Part shown: piece by piece, positions 17,421 through 29,339 of the stretch
Numbering within the stretch: the first letter of the stretch is position 1
Layout: each line of letters opens with the position of its first letter
Source: Sinorhizobium shofinae
Lineage (GTDB): Bacteria > Pseudomonadota > Alphaproteobacteria > Rhizobiales > Rhizobiaceae
NCBI GenBank assembly: GCA_001704765.1
Contig: MBFK01000059.1
Location: 124,288-188,287 of the forward strand
DNA length: 64,000 nt
Direction: 5' to 3'
Position numbers and translations under genes: made by a program
Notes under the pieces: model-generated
The model's input: the letters and a program-made list of their open reading frames with translations, nothing else
What the model was told of the DNA's origin: nothing
The model's database searches: none

Positions 17421-18371
17421 ATGAGCAAGCTCTTTCATCCTCTTCTGCTGGGATCGGCGATCGCGCTCACGCTCGCCTGCGCGCCCATTCCAGCCGCTCT
17501 CGCACAAGCACAGCCGCCGGCGAACATCGAAGACTATGCCGCGGCGGAAGACCCGCCCGCCTTCGACGATCCGGCCAAAGCGGTGGAGGCCTTCAAGGAG
17601 CGGCTTGCCGCCAATGACTTCGACGGTGTTGCAAAGCTACTGGGCCTCGACGCGACGAAGCTGAAGAGCGGCGAAGGGGCGATGGAGACCTTCGCGCAAA
17701 TTCGCGAGGGCGCGGCCCGCAATGTCCGGGTGCGCGATGTCGAAGGGCGCAAGATCATCGAAGTCGGCGACCGGCTCTGGCCGCTGCCGTTCCCGATCAC
17801 CAAGGGCGAGGACGGCAAATGGGCCTTCGACACCTATGTCGGGCTGGAGGAGATCGTCAACCGCCGCGTCGGCGAGAACGAGCTCCAGGCGATCGAGTCG
17901 GCGCGCGCCTATGTCGAGGCGCAGAAGGACTATGCCGGTCAGGATCGCGACGCCGACGGCGTCCTCGAATACGCCCAGAAGCTGATCAGCAGCCCCGGCC
18001 AGACCGACGGCCTCTACTGGCCGCCGGACCAGGGTGATGGCGAGAGCCCGGTCGGTGACGCCATCAACGAGGCGGCGCTCGAAAAGGCGAAGGCCGGCGA
18101 GGGCTATTTCGGCTACCGCTTCCGCATCCTGACCTCGCAGGGCGACAACATCGCCGGCGGCCGATACGACTATGTCATCAACGACAACATGATCGCCGGC
18201 TTCGCGCTGATCGCCTGGCCGGTCACCTATGCCGAGACGGGCGTCAAATCCTTCGTCGTCAACCAGCAGGGCATCGTCTACGAGCGGGATCTCGGCCAGA
18301 GCACCGAGGCGATCGTGCCGTTCATCGACCGCTTCAACCCGGACGACACGTGGAGCGTGGTGAACGACTAG
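17421..18371 (+). CDS. DUF2950 domain protein, secreted
   Basis: 316 residues with a signal peptide (MSKLFHPLLLGSAIALTLAC...LAQAQP; the Cys at 20 is not in a good lipobox). The DUF2950 domain fills the rest: PAKAVEAFKERLAANDFDGV, VRVRDVEGRKIIEVGDRLWP, WAFDTYVGLEEIVNRRVGENE, EGYFGYRFRILTSQGDNIAGG. The function of the family is unknown; a periplasmic or envelope location is expected. GGGAG lies just upstream of the start. It almost certainly shares an mRNA with the DUF3300 gene. Confidence 0.88.
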   Translation: MSKLFHPLLLGSAIALTLACAPIPAALAQAQPPANIEDYAAAEDPPAFDDPAKAVEAFKERLAANDFDGVAKLLGLDATKLKSGEGAMETFAQIREGAARNVRVRDVEGRKIIEVGDRLWPLPFPITKGEDGKWAFDTYVGLEEIVNRRVGENELQAIESARAYVEAQKDYAGQDRDADGVLEYAQKLISSPGQTDGLYWPPDQGDGESPVGDAINEAALEKAKAGEGYFGYRFRILTSQGDNIAGGRYDYVINDNMIAGFALIAWPVTYAETGVKSFVVNQQGIVYERDLGQSTEAIVPFIDRFNPDDTWSVVND

Positions 18372-18582
18372 ACGAGCGGCGGACGTTTGAATTCGCTCCT
18401 TACGTCGGCCGCCGCCCGGTAAACAGGGCGAGAGGCGCGATCGGCGCTGGGCGTCGCCACGAGTCTCCTTCGCCCCGTTTACGGAGAGAAGCGGCCGGTA
18501 TGCTGGATGAGGGCGATTGGGCGGAAACGCACAATTATCCTTGCCTCGAGCGGCACGTGCTGCTCATCCGGAGGAATGGTCA

Positions 18583-19722
18583 ATGCGCGAGGAAAGAAGC
18601 TCCACCGCGCCGCCACGCACTGCAATCGGAGCCGTTATCGCCGAGCTGCGACGAACGCCTCTCCTTGCGCTCTTCGTGTTCGTGCCTGTCGTGGTCCTTC
18701 TGGAGCGGGGTTCGCCCGAGGCGCACACCTTGCTGTTTCTCCTTTCGGTGGTAGCGATCGTGCCGCTCGCCGCGCTGTTGAGCCGCGCGACCGAGACGGT
18801 CGCCGCGAAGACCGGAGATGCGGTCGGAGGCCTGCTCAACGCCACGCTCGGCAACCTGACCGAGCTCGTGATCTCGCTCGCGGCCCTGCAGGCGGGGCAA
18901 TATCTGTTGGTCAAGGCCTCGATTGCGGGTGCGATCGTCACCAATACCCTTTTCATGTTGGGAGGTGCCTTTCTCGTCGGCGGTCTCAAGCATCACCTGC
19001 AGGAATTCAACAGGGTGAATGCACGCTTTCAGGCGAGCCTCTTGTTCCTCGCGACGATCGCCATTCTGGTGCCCTCCCTGATCAGCGAAGTGGATCGCGC
19101 GCCCGCAGCCGCCTTCTCCCAACAGCTGAGCTTGGGGTTGGCAATTCTTCTCATCACTGTCTACGCACTCGGCATGTTGTTTTCCCTGAGAACGCACCGC
19201 GAACTTTTCGCCAGCAGCAGTCACGCCGAAGAGGAAGAGAAACCGTGGCCACTTCCTGTCGGGATCGTCGTCTTGATTGTCGTCACGCTACTGGTGGCGA
19301 TGGTCAGCGAGGTCTTCGTCGGCTCCGTGCAGGTCGCCGCTCAGCATCTCGGGATGACGCCAGCTTTCGTCGGCTTCATCGTCGTCGCCTTGGTGGGCGG
19401 GGCCGCGGAAATGACAACGGCTTTCTCGGCGGCGCGCATGAATCGCCTTGACCTCAGCGTCAGCATCGCATTGGGCAGTGCCGCGCAGATTGCTCTTTTC
19501 GTGGCCCCGGTCCTGGTGCTCGTCAGCTATTTTGTCGGTCCGGAGCCGATGTCTCTGCAATTCTGGCCCGGGGCGGTTGCAATGATGCTGGTCGCGACGA
19601 TGGCCGCAACACTCTTGTCCAATGGCGGGCGCGCAGCATGGTATGCGGGCGTCATGGCGCTGGCGGTCTATGCCATTTTCGGCCTGACGCTGTTTCTTCT
19701 GCCCCCCGGAGCGCCGTCATGA
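18583..19722 (+). CDS. Calcium/proton exchanger (Cax family)
   Basis: 379 residues, with about 11 hydrophobic helices in two homologous halves. The first-half ion-binding motif is GGLLNATLGNLTELVISLAAL (Glu95); the second is VALVGGAAEMTTAFSAARM with its Glu near residue 273, followed by LDLSVSIALGSAAQIALFVAPVLVLV. These match Cax-type Ca2+/H+ antiporters (CaCA superfamily), which export calcium. An acidic stretch (HAEEEEKPW) separates the halves, as in the family. The start at 18583 has GGAGGAAT upstream; an in-frame ATG at 18517 adds residues with no family likeness. It stands alone, followed by a palindromic repeat. Confidence 0.9.
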   Translation: MREERSSTAPPRTAIGAVIAELRRTPLLALFVFVPVVVLLERGSPEAHTLLFLLSVVAIVPLAALLSRATETVAAKTGDAVGGLLNATLGNLTELVISLAALQAGQYLLVKASIAGAIVTNTLFMLGGAFLVGGLKHHLQEFNRVNARFQASLLFLATIAILVPSLISEVDRAPAAAFSQQLSLGLAILLITVYALGMLFSLRTHRELFASSSHAEEEEKPWPLPVGIVVLIVVTLLVAMVSEVFVGSVQVAAQHLGMTPAFVGFIVVALVGGAAEMTTAFSAARMNRLDLSVSIALGSAAQIALFVAPVLVLVSYFVGPEPMSLQFWPGAVAMMLVATMAATLLSNGGRAAWYAGVMALAVYAIFGLTLFLLPPGAPS

Positions 19723-19725
19723 CGG

Positions 19726-19815
19726 TACTACAGCGCCGTGCGTCTTTTCAGACGCACAAAGGTCGCTGTAGCACTTTGAATTGCTGCATGTTCCTATTCT
19801 CAAATCGGCTACGAT
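19726..19815. repeat. Palindromic intergenic repeat, copy 1
   Basis: Nested inverted repeats: TACAGCG...CGCTGTA outside and GTGCGTCT-tttc-AGACGCAC inside, followed by AGCACTTTGAATTGCTGCAT. A degraded copy occurs at 29234. The sequence is a type common in Sinorhizobium intergenic regions. It starts directly after the cax stop and can act as a terminator or mRNA-protecting hairpin. Confidence 0.65.
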
Positions 19816-19854
19816 CTGGGAGCGCCTCGCGCCAGCGTTGGCTGGTGATCGCAG

Positions 19855-20301
19855 TCAACCGTCGCTGCCATCCACTGGCTGGGCATCGGTGCGGAAATAG
19901 AGGCGCTGGATGACGGCCATCATCAGAGCGGTTGCCCATCCGAAGATGATCCAGCCATTGATCGCTTCGAAGGTCGCGACCTGACGCCAGTCCTTGCCGA
20001 GAACGATGTCGCCATAGCCGACCGTCGTGAAGGTGACGGTCGAGAAATAGAGAGCGTCCTCAAAGCTCGGAAGAGTCTGCGCAAGATAGTAGAACGCTGC
20101 CCAGAGGCAGACATCAAATAGGATCGGGATGATCAGGTAGATTACCCACGCCACAGTGACGACAGTCGGATAACGGCGAAGGATATCGGCTCGGTGCTCC
20201 TCCATCTGCCGGAAGACCCGCAGTCCGGCAGACATGAAAAACGCCTGAATGGCGACTGATGCCGCAATCAGCCCACAGGCGATGGCCAACTGGAAAATCA
20301 C
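19855..20301 (-). CDS. Two-helix potassium channel family protein
   Basis: 148 residues from a GTG with GGGGAGG five bases upstream. Two or three hydrophobic segments (1-25, 45-72, 112-134) surround a K+ selectivity filter, TVGYGD at residues 93-98, preceded by the pore helix FEDALYFSTVTFT. This is the ion_trans_2 core of K+ channels. No RCK/TrkA-N or voltage-sensor domain is attached. The N-terminal helix pair resembles Rhizobiaceae 'ion channel' proteins. The frame is open for 57 codons upstream, but the ribosome site favours the GTG. It is convergent with cax and lies alone. Confidence 0.82.
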   Translation of the reverse strand: MIFQLAIACGLIAASVAIQAFFMSAGLRVFRQMEEHRADILRRYPTVVTVAWVIYLIIPILFDVCLWAAFYYLAQTLPSFEDALYFSTVTFTTVGYGDIVLGKDWRQVATFEAINGWIIFGWATALMMAVIQRLYFRTDAQPVDGSDG

Positions 20302-20515
20302 TGACACCTCCCCAAGCGGGTCGAGCGCCCAAAACGCGCTCTTGACCGCTGTCAGCCTTCGGTTGTCACTGTAGCAAAGGCCGGGATGCGGGTGAAGCGA
20401 GCGAGCCAAAGCCGTCATGGTCTTCCGGCCACCGAGGCGGCGACGATGCGTTGGACTTCCGGAACCGCGCACATATCACCACTACTCTCGGGTTAGCTGA
20501 ATGTGATCATCCTTG

Positions 20516-20878
20516 ATGATGAAGGCCTTATTCAAAGGCGTTTTGGCTGCCGTGCTTCTCGGTTCGGGAGCCAATGCCGCAACGGCCGCCCCACCCACCG
20601 ATCCCGCATCCTATCTGATGAATGCGATCAGGGCATGCTGGTCTCTGCCTGACCCAGGCGCCAATACAGGCGCGGTGAGGGTGAAAATAGCTCTGCGGCC
20701 CGATGGAAGCCTCGAGGGGAACCCGGTTGTGCTCGATGCCGGCCGAAGCAAGCCGGTCGAGCACAGCGCAGTGAGAGCCATACTGCGTTGTGCGCCGTTC
20801 AAGGGTCTTGAAGCCTTTGCGAGCAGCTACGAGGACTGGCGCGAAGTCACCATCACGTTCTCTCCGTCAGCGGAATAG
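20516..20878 (+). CDS. Small secreted protein with TonB/TolA C-terminal-like domain
   Basis: 120 residues. A signal peptide (MMKALFKGVLAAVLLGSG then ANAATA) precedes a short domain: YLMNAIRACWSLPDPGANTG, VRVKIALRPDGSLEGNPVVLDA, HSAVRAILRCAPFKGLEAFA, WREVTITFSP. The pattern 'I..CW..P......V.V...L..DG.....P.V' and 'A..A...C.P' is that of TolA/TonB C-terminal domains, here with two Cys that could form a disulfide. There is no membrane anchor or Pro-rich spacer, so it is not a full TonB. Role: unknown periplasmic protein. Start choice among TTG 20513, ATG 20516 and ATG 20519 is not decided by an obvious ribosome site. Confidence 0.65.
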   Translation: MMKALFKGVLAAVLLGSGANAATAAPPTDPASYLMNAIRACWSLPDPGANTGAVRVKIALRPDGSLEGNPVVLDAGRSKPVEHSAVRAILRCAPFKGLEAFASSYEDWREVTITFSPSAE

Positions 20879-20954
20879 TCAACATCATGGCGAACCGCGG
20901 ATTTGCCCTGTTGGAGCCGAGGCGGAATCGAAAAGCGATCAGATCGACAGCCCC

Positions 20955-21539
20955 TCACAGCGTCGTCGCCGCACGCGCCGATTGCTCGTAGGCTCCGGAG
21001 AGGAAGCGCAGAACGGCGGCGATCTCCGAGAGGGTTTCTTCCGAAGGGCGGGCCTTGGCCGTCGAGGCGACGAGCAGGCGTTCGCGGATCTGTGCGTAGC
21101 GGCCGCAGGCTTCGGCGCCCCTTGGGGTGATCCGGATCGTCTTCTCCTTGCCTTGCCTGCCGGTCGTCACCAGGCCGGCCGCTTCGAGCTTGCGGATCGC
21201 ATAGGTCGCGACATGGGTGTCCTCGATGTCGAGGACGAGGCAGATATCGGAAAGCTTCTTTCCACGGTCGCGATGGCGGATCGTGTGCAGGATCAAGATC
21301 TCCATCGGCGAGAGGCCGGGAACGCCGGCGGCCGCCATGCAGCGCACCATCCAGCGGTGGAAGGCGTGTGAGGCCAGGATCAGGCCATATTCCACTTCGG
21401 AGAGCCCCGGCGATCCGCCTTCGGAAAGGTGAGCCGACGAAACAATCGGGCCGATGACGGAGACGGGTTTCAGATGCTCGGGCAGGGCGGACCCGGCCCA
21501 GTCCCGCGTCTCAGGGCTCTGTTCCCGCTTTCTGGTCAT
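20955..21539 (-). CDS. MarR-family winged-helix regulator
   Basis: 194 residues from [20 protein letters not shown]. The winged-helix core at about 85-150 reads [60 protein letters not shown] and [20 protein letters not shown], the standard MarR order of helices and wing. GAGGAG upstream favours the ATG at 21539 over that at 21554. It diverges from a fused hydantoinase gene across a gap that holds a 29-bp palindrome, so it probably represses that gene and itself, with a lactam or hydantoin substrate as possible inducer. This is inferred from position. Confidence 0.85.
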   Translation of the reverse strand: MTRKREQSPETRDWAGSALPEHLKPVSVIGPIVSSAHLSEGGSPGLSEVEYGLILASHAFHRWMVRCMAAAGVPGLSPMEILILHTIRHRDRGKKLSDICLVLDIEDTHVATYAIRKLEAAGLVTTGRQGKEKTIRITPRGAEACGRYAQIRERLLVASTAKARPSEETLSEIAAVLRFLSGAYEQSARAATTL

Positions 21540-21571
21540 CGGCGCACTCCTCATCTCGGATCTTACGACAA

Positions 21572-21600
21572 CATTTTATCGACAAATTGTCAATAAAATG
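21572..21600. promoter_or_regulatory. 29-bp palindromic operator between marR and hyu genes
   Basis: An odd palindrome centred on 21586: CATTTTAT, one mismatch, GACAA, a central A, TTGTC, the matching mismatch, ATAAAATG. Thirteen of fourteen base pairs match. It lies 32 bases upstream of the marR start and 57 bases upstream of the hyu start. Its length and AT-rich half-sites are typical of MarR-family operators. Confidence 0.75.
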
Positions 21601-21657
21601 CTCTTATGTGTACCCGTGTCAGATGCCCCGTGTGTTCGAAGGCAAGGAGGATTAAAG

Positions 21658-25266
<3,609 letters not shown>

Positions 25267-25279
25267 GATCCCGGCCGGG

Positions 25280-26824
25280 TCAGGCCGCGGTCAGTGCCGC
25301 GCGCGGACTGACGAGACGCCATAGCGCCTCCTCCTCCGGCGTGAAGCGATTGTCCTCAATGGCTCCGAACGCGGCCGCCGCGGCGAGCACTGTCGCCGGC
25401 GCGTCCGGTTGAGCGTCGAGACCCCTCAAGCGGAACGACACCGGAGACAGCGGTCCGAACAGCAGCGAGCGCTCGAGCTCCGGCCATTGGTCGACATCCG
25501 GTTCGACGCCGGCATTGCGCGCGAAGATCAAGGCGGCGACATGCATTGGCAGGCTCGGCGGGCCGGAGCGCATCGCGCGGGCCTTCTCGACGCCCGCCCG
25601 CATCACCTCGGGCGAGGGCAGAGGCAGCCGCCCGGCGAGGCAATAGGCGATCCAGCGGGCCTGCAATTCCAGCACCGGGAAATAGGGACCGATCAGATCG
25701 TAGAGGCCGAGGAAGGCAAGCCCCGGGAGGTCCGGATGGAACGTCTGGTCGTGGAGGTCGAGATGGCTTCCATCGTGGCCGATCGTCTCGGCAATCTCCT
25801 TGTGCAGCCAGGGAAGCGACAGGCGGTAGCCGGTGCCGAACAAAAGCCCGTCCGCCTCGAAGGCCGAGCCATCCGAGAAGCGGACCGTTCGTCCCTCGAT
25901 GCGCTCGATCCAGGGGCGCATAGTGATGCGGCCCTCTGCCACCGCTGAAAGAAAGTGTTGCGACTGGGAAATCCCGGCGGCGAAGATGTTCTCGGCCGCG
26001 GCTGGAGCGCCGAACTGATCGGGCCGGCCGGCGGCCTTGACGACGGTGGACTTCATCCCCGCCGCAAGCTCCTCCGGCGGCAGGACCTCGCCGAGAAGAG
26101 CGGCCGCGCGGGTGAACATCAAATGATCGGTCGGCACCCCGGCAATCAACTTCGGCAGGATGTAGCGCTGGCGGTGGTTGGTCGAAACCACTTCCCTGGC
26201 GCCGCCAAGCGCAAGGTCGGACGCGATTTCGAGCGCGCTGATGGAGCAGCCCGCGACGACGACCTTTCTGCCGCGATATCGCTCCGCACCGGCGTATTGC
26301 GCGGTATGCGCAACGCCGAGGGCACCATCGAAGGACGAAAGTCCCGGAATTTCCGGCACCTGCGGAAGGTTGTGGCGGCCGGTCGCGATGACGACTTGCC
26401 GGAAGATCTCGGCGCGCGTCCCCTCATCGGAAATCGAGCGGATGAGCCATGTCCCTTCAGCCGTCTGCCGTAGCCGCTCCACCCGGTTGTTAAGACGCAG
26501 ATGCGGCAACAGGCCGAGGGTGGAGGCGTAACGCTCCAGATAATTCAGCATCTCTTCCTGCTGGACATAGGTGGGCGTGCCCTGCGGATGGTCGAGGTCG
26601 GAAAAGGCCGTCATCACGCGGCTGGTATTCGTTCGCATGCCGGGCCAGGTAGCGCTCGCGGCCGATGCGGAGTGCCATTGCCCGCCGAGGCGTGGGCTGG
26701 CTTCCATAATTGTCGGCACCAAGCCGTGGGCGCTGAGCCAGCGGCTCGCGACAAGGCCGCCGGGTCCGGCGCCGATCACGGCGACGGCATTCTCGGGCAT
26801 GTTCACTGGGCGATGGTCTTGCAT
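25280..26824 (-). CDS. Flavin-containing monooxygenase (FMO/NAD(P)-binding)
   Basis: 514 residues. An FAD-binding GAGPGG motif lies at 18-23 within AVAVIGAGPGGLVASRWLSA, followed by a Glu-ended beta strand and a second Rossmann fold with VVVAGCSISALEIASDLALG near 195-215. LFGTGYRLSLPWL is the typical 'ATG' linker. These mark a class B flavoprotein monooxygenase that oxygenates N, S or carbonyl groups with NADPH and O2. GGAGG precedes the start. It is convergent with the hydantoinase gene (13 bases apart) and diverges from the PNPOx gene at 26962 across a promoter region with direct repeats, which suggests co-regulation with that pair. Confidence 0.87.
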   Translation of the reverse strand: MQDHRPVNMPENAVAVIGAGPGGLVASRWLSAHGLVPTIMEASPRLGGQWHSASAASATWPGMRTNTSRVMTAFSDLDHPQGTPTYVQQEEMLNYLERYASTLGLLPHLRLNNRVERLRQTAEGTWLIRSISDEGTRAEIFRQVVIATGRHNLPQVPEIPGLSSFDGALGVAHTAQYAGAERYRGRKVVVAGCSISALEIASDLALGGAREVVSTNHRQRYILPKLIAGVPTDHLMFTRAAALLGEVLPPEELAAGMKSTVVKAAGRPDQFGAPAAAENIFAAGISQSQHFLSAVAEGRITMRPWIERIEGRTVRFSDGSAFEADGLLFGTGYRLSLPWLHKEIAETIGHDGSHLDLHDQTFHPDLPGLAFLGLYDLIGPYFPVLELQARWIAYCLAGRLPLPSPEVMRAGVEKARAMRSGPPSLPMHVAALIFARNAGVEPDVDQWPELERSLLFGPLSPVSFRLRGLDAQPDAPATVLAAAAAFGAIEDNRFTPEEEALWRLVSPRAALTAA

Positions 26825-26877
26825 ATCAGGGCCTCCTTTGCTGTCGCCTTTTCTAGACGGGCTGCGTGAGGTCGTTT

Positions 26878-26925
26878 CCTAAAAGCTTCCTAACTCGCGG
26901 ATTGGGAATCCTAAAACCTTGCTAA
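26878..26925. promoter_or_regulatory. Direct repeats between the FMO and PNPOx genes
   Basis: TCCTAAAAGCTTCCTAA (26878-26894, with the final C at 26894) and TCCTAAAACCTTGCTAA (26909-26925) are direct repeats, 31 bases apart, or three helical turns. They differ at two positions. Tandem spacing on one face of the helix is a mark of a regulator-binding site. It lies 54 bases upstream of the FMO ATG and 37 upstream of the PNPOx ATG. Confidence 0.6.
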
Positions 26926-26961
26926 TTGCTGTAATGGTGGGGTCATGGAGGGCGGGCGCCG

Positions 26962-27432
26962 ATGATCGACGAAGACCTGGCCAGGTTCATCGAAAGCCCG
27001 GTGATGCAGATCATCGGGACTGCCGATACCGCGTTGAGGCCGGAAATCGGTCGCGGGGCGGGCGCCTGGGTCTCCGCCGACCGACGGTCGATCCATCTCG
27101 TGCTGTCCGGCTGGCAATGGCCGGCAACGGTGATCAATCTGCGGGAAAATGGACGCGCCGCCGTAACCTTCTCGCGGCCGGCGGATTATGTCTCCTACCA
27201 GATCAAGGGCGAGGCGACGCTTCGCTCCGCCGAACCCGAAGAGGTGGAACGTTCCGGCCGCTACCTGGTCGCCATGGTTTCCACGCTGATGCGTCTAGGG
27301 ATTGCCGCCGAGATCATCGCGCCGTGGCTATCGAACCGCAATCCGCTTCTCGTCAGCATCGAGGCCTCCGACATCTTCCTGCAGACACCCGGCGCGAAGG
27401 CAGGCACCAGGATTTGGAGCGCCGCCGCTTGA
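26962..27432 (+). CDS. Pyridoxamine 5'-phosphate oxidase-like (split-barrel) protein
   Basis: 156 residues, MIDEDLARFIESPVMQIIGT at the start. The order TADTALRPEIGRGAGAWVSADRRSIHLVL, then GWQWPATVINLRENGRAAVTFSRP, then YVSYQIKGEATLRSA matches PNPOx-like FMN-binding split barrels, in which a strand-turn from 'A.N...N..V.L' contacts the flavin. Whether FMN or another cofactor is bound is unknown. GGAGGGC is upstream. It overlaps the next gene by three bases (TTGA), so the two are translationally coupled. Confidence 0.8.
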   Translation: MIDEDLARFIESPVMQIIGTADTALRPEIGRGAGAWVSADRRSIHLVLSGWQWPATVINLRENGRAAVTFSRPADYVSYQIKGEATLRSAEPEEVERSGRYLVAMVSTLMRLGIAAEIIAPWLSNRNPLLVSIEASDIFLQTPGAKAGTRIWSAAA

Positions 27433-28763
27433 CGCTGAGCCTTCTTGACCTCGAAGCCTGCTTCGAAGGCGTGGTGCCGTCGATCATCGCGACCGCCGAT
27501 GGGAACGGCGTTCCCAACATCTCCTACCTCTCGCATGTCGCCATGGTGGACGGCGAACACGTGGCGCTCTCGAACCAGTTCTTCGGCAAGACATCGGCCA
27601 ATATCCGGCTGAATCCACAGGCGACGCTGATCGCCGTGGACGCGAGGACCGGCGTCCAGTTCCGATTGCAGCTCACCTTCGCCTATTCGCTCGATGCCGG
27701 GCCGCTCTTCGAGCATCTCTCGCTGCAGGTCGACGCCACCAGCGCCCAGGTCGGGATGGCCGGCGTCATGCGGCTGCGCGGCCTCGATGTCTTCCGCGTC
27801 CTCGAGATCGAAACCGTCCGATCGACGATTGAGCCCGAACGGAATGCGTCGCCCGGCCGGAACCGGTTGGCGGCCGCGGCCCGCGTCGTGGAGCTGATTG
27901 CCGCCGAAAACGATGCGGAAGGCATCGTTGACGCGACGCTCACCGGCGTCGAGACCTGGCTCGGCTTCGAGCACGGCCTGTTCCTTGAGCTCTACGAGGA
28001 GCGGCACCAACTCGTCACCATCGGCAGCCTGGGATACGAGCCGTCCGGCATCGGCTCGGACGTCGAAATGGGTGAGGGCCTGATCGGCGCGGCCGCCGCC
28101 GGCGGGAACATCGTCAAGGTCAGCGACATGAGCCGTGTTCGCCGTCTCAACGCGGCGGTGCGCGATTCCCTAAGCGACGAGAACCGTACCCGGTCGATTG
28201 TGCTGCCGGGCATGCCGGATGCGATCAGCCAGATCGCAGTGCCGCTCGCCGTTGCCGGCACCGTCCGCGGCGCGCTGTTCTTCGAGAGCCGCGCGCGGCT
28301 TGCCTTCACGCGAGAGGACGAAGCGGCGCTATCGATCATCGCCCGGCACGCGGCGCTGGCGCTGGCCTTCAGCGAGCGGACCTCCGAGGAGGCCGAGGCC
28401 GAACGTCGAGCGCAGCCCCCTTCGCCGGCTACCGACAGGGGCATTCACGTCGCCCATCACCGCTTCGACGACAGCGTTTTCATCGACGGCACCTATGTCA
28501 TCAAGGGCGTGGCCGGGCGATTGCTCGCCTGGATGCTCGAGCAGCATCTGGCAAACGGGCGCAGCGAATTCACGAACCGGGAGATCCGCCTCGACGGCGG
28601 ACTGCGGCTGCCCGACTTCAAGGACAATCTCGAAACGCGCCTGTTGCTCCTGCGCCGCCGGCTCGAGGAAAAGAGGCTGCCCATCCGCCTCATGCATCTC
28701 GGCCGGGGGCGGATTGCCCTTGAGGCGGAAGGCCGGGTGCGGCTGAGCAGGGAAGGTGTGTGA
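27429..28763 (+). CDS. PNPOx - GAF - C-terminal regulator-like fusion protein
   Basis: 444 residues, probably from a TTG overlapping the preceding stop. Residues 1-135 form a PNPOx-like split barrel (SIIATADGNGVPNISYLSHV, LSNQFFGKTSANIRLNPQAT). Residues about 145-310 form a GAF sensor domain (LIAAENDAEGIVDATLTGVE, SLGYEPSGIGSDVEMGEGLIGAAA, IAVPLAVAGTVRGALFF). Residues 335-444 (FDDSVFIDGTYVIKGVAGRL, LRLPDFKDNLETRLLLLRRR, LGRGRIALEAEGRV) look like a compact helical DNA-binding-type domain of unknown family. The combination suggests a flavin- or ligand-sensing regulator. Coupling to the PNPOx gene and direct repeats upstream fit autoregulation. DNA binding is inferred, not shown. Confidence 0.72.
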   Translation: MTLSLLDLEACFEGVVPSIIATADGNGVPNISYLSHVAMVDGEHVALSNQFFGKTSANIRLNPQATLIAVDARTGVQFRLQLTFAYSLDAGPLFEHLSLQVDATSAQVGMAGVMRLRGLDVFRVLEIETVRSTIEPERNASPGRNRLAAAARVVELIAAENDAEGIVDATLTGVETWLGFEHGLFLELYEERHQLVTIGSLGYEPSGIGSDVEMGEGLIGAAAAGGNIVKVSDMSRVRRLNAAVRDSLSDENRTRSIVLPGMPDAISQIAVPLAVAGTVRGALFFESRARLAFTREDEAALSIIARHAALALAFSERTSEEAEAERRAQPPSPATDRGIHVAHHRFDDSVFIDGTYVIKGVAGRLLAWMLEQHLANGRSEFTNREIRLDGGLRLPDFKDNLETRLLLLRRRLEEKRLPIRLMHLGRGRIALEAEGRVRLSREGV

Positions 28764-28774
28764 AGCGCTGCACG

Positions 28775-29150
28775 AAGTCTTCGCATTTCAGAGCGTGGCG
28801 ACAAAACGCTCGACGCGGTTCCAAAAGGGCGGCTTCAGCGTCGTAGTCGGCTAGCGTGGCGTCGGTGTAAAGATGGCCCACGGCCGGAATAGGTGAAGAC
28901 CTCCAGGGCGATCGGCGACCGACCCGCGGCGGCGCGCCAAGCTCCGCGACCGCCCGTTCCGCCCGCTCCCACAGGGTTCGCCAGCCGATCTCGTCCTTCA
29001 GTGCGAAGCCCTCGTCGATCGAACTGGCAACCCGGCCGTCGTAGTTTCCGGCGTCACGACTTGGTGCCCGGCCGCAGCCAGACGCTAGGCAGCACCCCGC
29101 TCGAGCGAGCGCAGGCCGTAGACGGAATGGAAGAGAACGACTGTCGCCAC
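28775..29150 (-). pseudogene. Dienelactone hydrolase family protein, degraded
   Basis: Reading leftward from a GTG (complement of 29148-29150): ATVVLFHSVYGLRSLERGAA, then an in-frame TAG, then RLAAAGHQVVTP. In a shifted frame follow NYDGRVASSIDEGFALKDEI, GWRTLWERAERAVAELGAPP, a deletion, and VGHLYTDATLADYDAEAALL. This is the order of dienelactone hydrolase-like alpha/beta hydrolases, but the central block with the nucleophile (G-x-C/S-x-G) is missing. The gene is dead. Family assignment is from recall; a translated search would settle it. Confidence 0.7.
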
Positions 29151-29233
29151 TGTTATCCCTCCTGCGCCCGGGTTCAGGTCAATTCAACACGATTGGCGAG
29201 CAACGACAACAGCGCCTGAGCGGGAAGACGCTT

Positions 29234-29330
29234 ACCAGCGCCGTTCATTTTTCCAGACCCGCAAAGGTCGCTGTAGCGCTTTGAAGCGTTGCCTGTCTTC
29301 AAATCAGCACCGATTTAAAGCTTAGCGAAC
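29234..29330. repeat. Palindromic intergenic repeat, copy 2 (degraded)
   Basis: CAGCGCC...CAGAC-CGCAAAGGTCGCTGTAGC followed by GCTTTGAAGCGTTGCCTG matches the element at 19726 over most of its length, with the inner palindrome partly lost. It lies between the broken dienelactone hydrolase gene and dinB. Confidence 0.6.
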
Positions 29331-29339
29331 TTCCCTCGG

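Noticed and set aside
16059..17507. 482-residue minus-strand open frame
   Set aside because: Antisense to DUF3300; L/V/D-rich from the complement of GAC/GTC-rich codons.
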